A stretch of 12,548 nucleotides of DNA from Ettlia oleoabundans. Taxonomy: Eukaryota > Chlorophyta > Chlorophyceae > Chlamydomonadales. The notes under the pieces are model-generated. The model did no database searches. It saw nothing but the letters and a program-made list of their open reading frames with translations, and was not told the origin of the DNA. Positions 1 to 7,200 of this stretch are shown here, in pieces. The translations under genes were made by a program, and so were the position numbers. Each line of letters begins with the position of its first letter. Within the stretch, counting starts at the first letter, position 1. The stretch lies in assembly GCA_019693395.1 (NCBI GenBank), contig JAAMXP010003089.1:1-12548 (forward strand), read 5' to 3'.

Positions 1-83
1 CCCCCCGCCCCCCGAGTGCCGAGTGCCCCCGCGGTCCAAAGCCTCGGCGGCCTTCTCGCGGCGCCTATCGTCCAGTACCCAAC
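1..83 (+). promoter_or_regulatory. 5' flank / probable 5' UTR of the CENH3 gene
   Basis: Only 83 bases precede the start codon, so the promoter lies mostly outside the window. The stretch is C/G-rich and includes a short direct repeat of CCGAGTG near base 13. The start context is ACCCAACATGGCC, a favourable context with a G at +4. No TATA element is visible in what is present. Confidence 0.4.
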
Positions 84-1598
84 ATGGCCCGCGTGAAGAC
101 GACAGCGCGGAAGCGCACTGGAGACCTGAGCGCTAAGAAGCGCCTGGCGGCGCGCTCTGGCGCCGGCTTCAAGAAGCCCGGCGGCGGCAAGAAGCTGAAG
201 GCCAACACGAACGTGAAGGCAGCCCGCGCCCACCGCCGCCGCCCAGGCACCGGGGCTCTCCGGTGAGTATTGGCTGGCAGTTGGAGGAAGGGTGCGCAGC
301 AAGCCTGCCAGGCGGTTGCGCGCTGCGGCGCGTTGTAGCGTTGCGTTGCGTTGTTTGCTAGCCTTGTAGCCGGCACGGCACCTGGCTGTGGTCCTGTCAG
401 CTGATTCATTCATTGTCTGGGGCAGGCTCTATGCTGCCGCGGGAGAGTTGTGAGAGTGTGAGTCGCGGTGGCAGACATGGCTGTAGTACAATGTTTCGCC
501 GCCACGCCACCCTCCGGCCTCCCCGGCTCATGCGCCCCCCTCACCCCCCCACCCCGCCACCCCCCACACCCACATTCTACTACTTTGTTCCCCAACGCAG
601 GGAGATACGCAAGTACCAGCGCAGCGGCAAATTTGCGACGCAGCTGCTGATCAAGCGCGCCCCCTTCTGGCGCCTCTGCCGCGAGCTGCTGGCAAACTGC
701 GGGGGCGCAGACTTCCGGTGGAGCGTCGAGGTGCGGCTGCTGCCTGTTCTTTGGGCACTGGTCCTGCTTGACGCTTGAGGCCGCCTGCTTTGGCAGTGCC
801 ACAACCCATGCCTTGTTCGTTTGTTTTGTTTTCTCTGTTCTTTTGTCCTCCAGCATCATTGTGCGTCAGCCCCTGCATCGTTGCTGATGGGCCCCTCCTC
901 CGTTCCGGAACAAGGTTACCGTAATGATGCGCCGGCCTGCCAGTTCCTGGATACACATGCGCCCCCTATTGTGTTTGTTTTATGCCGTTGCTTTTTGAGC
1001 CCCTCCTTCCCCTTGGACTTGGGTTTCTGACGCACCAGCCTGCCAGGTTCTGAATAGACACATGTGCCATGCTGTGCCATGCTGTGCCATGCTATGCCCT
1101 GCTGTGCCACTGTTCCCTCGTCCTTCTGTGTTGCAGGGCGTGAAGGCGCTGCAGGAGGCGGCTGAGGCCTACCTGGTGGGCCTGTTTGAGGACTCACAGG
1201 TGGGATCACTCACTGGCTGCTTTGTTGTTTGCCAATAGGGCAGCTTGCATAGCACAGGGCTGGCGCTACGGGCTGGTTCGGTCCCAAGATGGGGCAAAGC
1301 GCAGGCTGCTCGGGGCGCCCGTGGTGTCCAGCACCCTGCCATGCTTCACCAAGGGACACTGCCTCCTTCCGCCACCACTACCCCGATCCTTCCCGCTGCT
1401 CCCTGCCCTGCCCAGCCCAGCAAGCCCAGCGCGCCTCTGCTGCCGTCTGTGTAGCGAAATACCTTTCTCTCACCCCAGAACCGCCCCCCCTTTGTTTCCC
1501 TACCCTGCCTACAGCTGTGCTCCCTCCACGCCAAGCGCGTGACGCTGATGGTCAAGGACATGCAGCTGGCACGGCGGCTGCGCGGCGAGCGGGCTTAG
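84..1598 (+). CDS. CENH3: Centromeric histone H3 variant (CENP-A/CENH3 type), 4 exons, 151 aa
   Basis: Replaces histone H3 in centromeric nucleosomes and marks the site of kinetochore assembly. Exons are 84-262, 601-730, 1137-1199 and 1515-1598; introns are GT-AG and the frame is kept at each junction (phases 2, 0, 0). The product is 151 residues against 135-136 for canonical H3. The tail (1-50) starts [13 protein letters not shown] and is rich in Lys/Arg/Gly. [16 protein letters not shown] (51-66) is the H3 alpha-N entry. Helix 1 and loop 1 read [11 protein letters not shown] then [10 protein letters not shown] (about 80-100), one residue longer than H3 and with the loop-1 Trp (W100) typical of CENP-A/CENH3. 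Helix 2 carries [16 protein letters not shown], with the AA of CENP-A rather than the AS of H3. The C-terminus [10 protein letters not shown] ends as H3 does, with no extension. Oddities: a four-residue insertion (around GKFATQ, 69-74), Gln to Trp at the PFQ position, and MPKD replaced by MVKD. A divergent non-centromeric H3 is the alternative but fits loop 1 less well. Confidence 0.9.
1063..1110. repeat. 10-bp tandem repeat in CENH3 intron 2
   Basis: The unit TGTGCCATGC occurs three times exactly (from 1063), then as TATGCCCTGC, then as a partial copy. It lies about 25 bases before the intron 2 acceptor at 1136 and is non-coding. Confidence 0.85.
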
Positions 1599-1829
1599 AA
1601 GCACTACTCGACTTTATTGCCTCATCACACAAGCAGGGGCTGTGATCGGAAGCATTTGCGTTATACCCCGGAGTGATTGGTGGGTGCACGCGTGCCGTGC
1701 CTTTCAACCAGTGTTACCAGCACCTAACCCCATCACCCTCACACACACACTAACCTCCACCCTGCCCATTGGCCTCTGTTGACCTCTTGGTACTTAACCA
1801 GATATGCGAGACATTCCTACCTGTTAACC

Positions 1830-1834
1830 TGTAA
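1830..1834 (+). terminator. Candidate UGUAA poly(A) signal of CENH3
   Basis: TGTAA, the usual chlorophyte near-upstream poly(A) element, lies 232 bases past the CENH3 stop codon and is followed by a C-rich stretch. A second TGTAA at about 2125 is an alternative end. Assignment rests on motif and distance only. Confidence 0.5.
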
Positions 1835-1870
1835 CACCCCCCTCCGCCCCCACCCCCCCGCCTTCCCTTG

Positions 1871-1936
1871 TTGCATTTCCGACCCATTGTTCCTTCTGTT
1901 GCATTACCGACCCATTGTTCCTTCTGTTGCATTTCC
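1871..1936. repeat. 28-bp tandem repeat, about 2.4 copies
   Basis: The unit begins TTGCATTTCCGACCCATTG and continues TTCCTTCTG. Copies lie at 1871-1898 and 1899-1926 (one T to A change), with a partial copy at 1927-1936. It lies just past the CENH3 poly(A) signal in non-coding DNA. Confidence 0.85.
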
Positions 1937-3034
1937 TCCTTGGCTGGCAGCATGAGACAGAAGCGGCACTTGTTTTGCGGTCGCTCCTGCTGCCTACGTG
2001 CATGCCATTGAATGTGGTCACCCGGCAGTCTTGTTTCCTTTTTATTCTTGTTCCCATTGCTAAACTTCTCCGAGGTTGCCTCACAAAGTTGCTTCACAAC
2101 CTTGGCACACATCACACATGCCCTTGTAATCGCCCGCCCACACGCCCTTCAAGTTGTTGTTGACCGCAACCCAGTAAATGCCGGGGCTGGCTGAACAGCT
2201 CCCTGAAACACACACAGCCCTCAAGAGTGGAATTAATGGAAGCAAATAAGGTTTGCAGCCAACAAGCCACTCACTGGCAGGTGCACACAGCACAGGACCA
2301 GGTCACCTCTCCTGTTTGAGATCACCCTCCTGCTGCCGAGTGCCCTGAGGGTTCTGTTGAGATACAGCTTACAAGCTCGGCAAGGTTGATACAGCCTAAA
2401 ATGGTTGCGAGGTTGATATAAAGCAAAGTTTAATTCAAGGCGCACAGAATCCCTGGAGGGAAGTGCGGAAGAAGTCCGAGGTTAAGGGGTAGATGAGTCA
2501 AATGGGGTGTCATCAAATAAGATCGGCAAAGCGAACGGCAGGAAAGAAAGCAACCAACAGGGAGCAGGCAAGGAGGGGGTTAGCAAGCAGTTAGCAACAG
2601 AAATGGGGCGGAAAGTAGGAGCTTTAACAAACATTACAAATGCAGGCTTTTTGTGTTTGAGCCTCAGCGGTGCAGCGCGTTGTGGGTTCAGTGTAGCAAG
2701 GTGGGCAGTTTCAAGGCACGGCGGCGTGGAGGGTGAGCTGGGTCGCCGCTGGGCGAATGCGAGTGCAGCGGTTACTGCGCCGCATTTCCGTCACGCTCCT
2801 GCATCAGAGTGTATGCCAAGCAGCGGGTAAGGTTTACTACAGGTCGAAGAGTCTGACACACGGGCCCGAGAGTAATTCCCAGGTGGCCGCCCGCCGCCGC
2901 CCAAGGGCTGACGCAGCCTGGGGTGGCAGGCGGCGCGTTCCCTTGATTGCGCTTTCCATGGCTTTGACCGGGCACGCGTTTCAAGCTGGCAAAGCAAAGG
3001 TCCGCGGGGCTGAAGCGCCCGAGGCGCACCTGGT
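1937..3034. other. Intergenic stretch, no recognised gene
   Basis: This lies between the end of the CENH3 transcript and the small - strand ORF. The open frames here are short, have no recognisable domain and no consistent splice pattern. TGTAA on the - strand (read as TTACA) occurs at 2369-2373 and 2634-2638 and could end a leftward transcript from about 3118. The base composition is less GC-rich than in the flanking genes, as expected of UTR or intergenic DNA. Confidence 0.5.
2634..2638 (-). terminator. Possible UGUAA poly(A) signal, - strand
   Basis: TTACA on the + strand is TGTAA on the - strand, about 400 bases past the stop of the small ORF at 3035. It would serve that ORF only if the ORF is a real transcript. 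Confidence 0.25.
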
Positions 3035-3118
3035 TCAGGCAGCCTCCTCGTCGCTGTTCGCCATGTTGTAGGCGATCTCAGCCACGGCCACAAAGGCGAG
3101 GGCGGCAGCGAAGTACAT
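3035..3118 (-). CDS. Possible tiny membrane protein, 27 aa (unrecognised)
   Basis: The frame runs from ATG at 3118-3116 to TGA at 3037-3035. It starts MYFAAALAFVAVAEIAYNM, a single hydrophobic span of about 18 residues, then a short acidic end NSDEEAA. This shape resembles single-span subunits of organelle or ER complexes, but I cannot match it to a named family. The frame stays open upstream to a TAA near 3199, adding basic/Pro/Ser residues that could be part of a transit peptide. One conceivable upstream exon has an ATG near 3322, a GT donor in the stretch GGGTGCGCC near 3280, and a CCCCAG acceptor near 3155 in matching phase. That would overlap the 3' end of the FANCM-like transcript. A chance ORF is a serious alternative. 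Confidence 0.3.
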   Translation of the reverse strand: MYFAAALAFVAVAEIAYNMANSDEEAA

Positions 3119-3196
3119 CGTTCGGAGTTTGGCGCTCGCGCTGGTTCCTCGAGGGCTGGGGCGCGGGTTTGCACCGTGCGAATCAGAAAAAGCAGT

Positions 3197-3201
3197 TTAC
3201 A
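3197..3201 (-). terminator. Candidate UGUAA poly(A) signal of the FANCM-PHD gene
   Basis: TTACA on the + strand gives TGTAA on the - strand, 207 bases past the stop codon at 3410-3408. It is the first such element downstream of that stop, at a distance similar to that seen for CENH3. Confidence 0.5.
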
Positions 3202-3407
3202 AATAAAATCTGTAATCGACGCTTGTATACACTCGCGCGTTAAAGGAGGAAGATCAATTTTTAAGAGATCCAGCTGGCGCACCCGGCACAGCAGGGGGCG
3301 GTAGGGCGGCCAGCTGGCATTAGGTTGGTGTGCACACCTTACCGCTGCCGCAAGCTATCAGTGTTGAAGCCAATGCGTCACACATACAATAACTGCTGCT
3401 CTTCTAG

Positions 3408-4244
3408 CTACCTGCTTCCTGGGCCCGCACCACCAGCGCGTGTCTTGGCTGTGGAGTGGGGCAGCGGGCGCTGCTTGCTGCGCTGGCGCCGAGGGGCGCT
3501 GCCACCTGGCGTCAGCCCATCTGCGCACACAGGGCAGAACCAGTCCCCTGCAGCAGGAAGAAGCCCATGACAGTGCAGCAGCGGCTGCGTTGGGCAACTC
3601 CTCATGCTTCGGTACTTTGGCACACAACAGATCGTTCTAGCCAGCACAACATTTTACTGAGTTACAACACTCCTGCACTTTGCCTTCTGCCTTCTGCCTT
3701 GCCCGCCAACAAGCAGTTCAAGGTACGGAGCAACCTCTGTTGCAGGAGTGCATGCACCCTGCGCTGCAACTGCCCGCCACGCACCTGAGGGCACGCCCCG
3801 CAGGCCGCAGCAGTGGGGGTGGTAGACTGCCGGGCAGCCGTCGCAGCACAGCAGCTCGCCTGAAGCGACGGACAAATAACCAGCAAGGGGTCAACTATTG
3901 CGCATGTTAGAAGCATGTTACAAGCATGATGGAACAGCACTGATTTGCTCACACACAGAAAGCAGTGCCTGCCGCATCTTGCGCAGCGAGCGAGGCCAAC
4001 TGAAAAGAATCCCCCTTCCAAAACACACGGAGCGCCCCCTCCGCCCCTCGCGCGTGCCCCCCCGCACCTCCCCCCCGCCAACCGCGCGCAGCCCCCCAGC
4101 ACCGCCCCACCCAACCCCCTCCACACACAATCACCACCACGACCACAACCATTCAACCAGCACCATCACCCACCCTACCTTGGTCTCCCCCACAAGCAGC
4201 ACAGTGGTCGTCGTGAGACATTGCCTCGCTGCACAACTCAGACT
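3408..4244 (-). other. C-terminal PHD zinc finger (exons 10-12)
   Basis: Spliced residues read HCAACGGDQGELLCCDGCPA, VYHPHCCGLRGVPSG and DWFCPVCADGLTP. The zinc ligands follow C-x2-C-x9-C-x2-C-x4-H-x2-C...W-x-C-x2-C, the Cys4-His-Cys3 pattern of PHD fingers, with the conserved Trp two residues before the last CxxC. Introns 4178-3860 and 3784-3548 split it at phase 1 each and are confirmed by the continuity of the fold. GELLCCDGCP and IPSG/VPSG-type spacing are closest to AIRE PHD1 and BHC80, readers of unmodified H3 Lys4. After the finger the protein ends with about 37 basic/Pro-rich residues. Confidence 0.92.
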
Positions 4245-7200
4245 CTGCGGTGCCAAGGGCAGCAAGGGGGCAGGTTGGTGTGATAACATTGGAAGAAAGG
4301 ACCATGTGAGTTCACTGGACAACGAACATGTGAGTTACTGTTGGAGAACAAACATTGAAGAATCATCCCGTGTATAAAATGCACAGCAAACAGTGCTTGG
4401 GCCAGCATCCACATGCCAGTGCCCACCGCACCCAGCACCCAACTACCCACCCACCCACCGTTGGCCATGAAGGAGTCCTCCATGTCATAATCCTCCTCCT
4501 CCTCCTCCTCCTGACAGCCTCCCGGCAGCTGCCGGGAAGGTGCCAACCCCAGCTGGCCACCACCACGGCCGCCGCCACGGACGGCCTCTGGCGTGTCTTG
4601 CACCTGCAGGGGGCACAGGGAGGATGCTCTGCATGCTCAAACTGCGTTTCTTTATCGAGCAAAAAGGTCCTCAAAAGTTAAGGAATGCACAAAGCGTGAC
4701 GTATTAATGCACGATGCGATGCTAGCTGCGTGCTCGGTGCCAGTGCGCTGTGCATGGTGCATTGACGGTAATATGACCATCAACTTGCCCCTGCTCCTTT
4801 GGAGTGCTACTAGAGCTCGCTGCAAGCGCACCTGGGCCTTCCGCTGCTGCCGCCGCTGCAGCATGTGCAGGTATGCGGTCATGGGAGACGGGGAGGCACC
4901 ACCTAGCCCCCTGGGGGGCGGCGGGTATGCCCTGCAAGCAGTTGCGGTGACAAAGTACAGTGTGCGAATGATAGCAGCAGGCAGCCATTCTGCGGCCACA
5001 GGCGATAAGCGCCAGGGCAGGCTTGCTTATTTAGAGACGGCTCAGCCGGGCCACATTGCAACAGCGCAGATGGTTCTTGCATTTACAACACCGCCCATGC
5101 GTCTGCAACGTCCTTGTCCGACCAATGACGGCCAATCGCTGCTTTGTCGTCGCACCCCACCATCGAAGACGTTTTGTGTTCAGTTGCCCACCACCTAACT
5201 GCCTATAATGTCCATGATTGTGTAGTTTCACCTGCCCTCTGTGCTGGATGGCGCCTCGCTCTGGTCATCAATAAAATCACTGAGGCCCTCCTCCTCACCC
5301 TCCACCTCATCCCCTGCACGTTTCAGCACAAAGGCAAACGGACCCCGCTTGTACAAAATATCAACAAGGGCAAACAGCAGCAAGATATATGCAAAACGCA
5401 ACCAGCGATGTGCCCCTGCACAGCACGGCAACCTGTCGTGGCAGGGTTTGTAAGTTGCACCTCCCAACCAATACAGCTGCATGCATCTGTGATAGCTACC
5501 ATTTGCAGCACCTGAGGCGTCCTCGCCAGATAAAGCTGCCTCAGCGTCAACAAAGCGGGCCGCCCTGCTCCTCGCCTCCTCCCGACGCCGCTGCCGCTCC
5601 TGCGCCTTCTCCAGCTGTTCTCGCCGGCTCGCCCCCCCTTTCTCTCCCGGCTGCTGCTGCTGCACGTCCCCCTGCCGTGCCTGCTGTGGGGGCTGCCTGA
5701 AGCGGGACTGCAAAGGTGCCCGGTCCCCACCAGTGCCGTCGCCGCCTTTCTGGGCGGCCGGTGCAGCGCTGCAGCCCTTCTGCAGGCGCCGCAGGTTGGC
5801 CCTGGCTGTCGCCTGCTGGTGCTGCTGGTGCAGGGGTGGGATGCTGGCCGGGGACTCTGCAGCAGCAGCGGCAGCAGCAGCAGCAGTATCCAGGGCATTG
5901 GCGGTCAGCGCACAGCAGCAGTAGGAGCAGCAGTATCCAGGGCGGTTGGCACAGAAGCAGCATCAGCATCAGCAACAGCAGCATGCTCAAACACAGGAGG
6001 AAGAAAGCCGCAACCTAGTGGGTCGATACAGCAACAGGGTAGGGTGACAAGGTATCGCTTGTGGGATACCCGCAAGCATTGTGCGACGTAAAAACAAGTT
6101 GGCAGGCGGTAAGCTGTGATGGCAGCGGGGCATACACTGGCAGCACATATTAGATGCGTAGTTGGGCAGTACAAAACCTGAAAGACGTTTCTTGTTTTAC
6201 CTAGGGGGCTAGTTTGGGGCAGCCCTGATGACACCCTGGCTCTCACCGCCACCCCTGCAGCTGCCGGCCCTGCCCCTGCCAGCTGCCATTCAGGAGTGGG
6301 CTGGCTATCCAGCACCACAGCTGCCGCCCTATGCCGTCTGCCCGCCGCCGCAGGCTGCCACTCAGGACTCGCCTGGCTGTCCGCTGGGGTGGTGGCAGCG
6401 GCAGCAGCAGCACCCACAGCTGCCAGCTGCGAATCTTGCCCTGTACCGGCCAACCCCTTGCCCGTGCCTGTTGGCTGCCACTCAGGCGACTGGCTGTCAT
6501 CACCGACCACAAACGCCTGCTTGCGCCGCGCCCCAGCTGCGGGGCCGGCTGCTGCTGTTCCACCAACACTGCTGCCACTGCCAGCAGCAGCATTGAAGAC
6601 GTGAGCTGCGCCCCTCCAAGGAGGGGTCTGGCTGACGGGCGTGGGGCTCTCTGGCACCACAGCAGTTGCGGGTACCGGGAAGCTGAAACCTCGGTCTGAG
6701 CCGTCCCTCTGCTGCCTTCCGCGTCGCCCCCTGCTAGGGTCCTGCGAGCCGGTAGGGTTCTGCTGCCTCCCGCTGTGCTGCCCGTAAGCTTTCTGCAACC
6801 CGCCTTGGTTGTGCTGAGCCCTGGGCATCTGCTGCCTGCTGGGCATCTGCTGTCCGCTATGATTGTGCTGCTCGCTAGCCATCTGCCGCCCATCCAGGTT
6901 CTGCCCACCAGCTGCCTGCTGTCCAACAGAATGTCGCTCCCCATGGGCTGGCTGCTGCTCATCACAATAGTGCGGCACACCAGAATACCGCTGCCCGTAG
7001 GATGGGTGTTGCTGAAGAGGATGTGGCGGGGAGTCCTCGGCCTCATCCGGCCAGGAAACGTCCGAGCCCTCCAGCTCTGCAGCAGCTGAAGGCTTAGCAG
7101 TACATAGCGCGCCTCGCCCACAGGGAGGTGGGGGGTCAGCAGTACCGTGCCTGTCCTGCCTGAAGCAAGGCGGGGGGTCAGCAAGCAGAGCAGCACCTCC

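Noticed and set aside
2507..2830. + strand frame of 107 codons in the intergenic stretch
   Set aside because: No domain, no splice pattern and composition like the flanking non-coding DNA.
2791..3282. - strand frame of 163 codons overlapping the tiny hydrophobic ORF
   Set aside because: Its product has no recognisable domain or family feature and it overlaps another frame with a clearer membrane-protein profile.
3654..3875. PHD half-finger read as an unspliced 73-aa ORF
   Set aside because: After the CGLRGVPSG stretch the frame runs into intron sequence. The spliced version restores DWFCPVC and a complete zinc-ligand set.
3408..4220. PHD exons as a separate small gene starting at the ATG in exon 10
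   Set aside because: Possible, but exon 10 has a good acceptor in phase with exon 9, and the first residues upstream continue an in-frame chain back to the helicase. Transcript data would decide.
5905..5987. C-terminal end of the long - strand frame read straight through to TGA at 5905
   Set aside because: It gives unrelated Cys-rich sequence from the GTAAAA donor onward, while splicing at 6200/5857 restores a frame leading to conserved-looking tail exons. Kept only as a possible retained-intron isoform.
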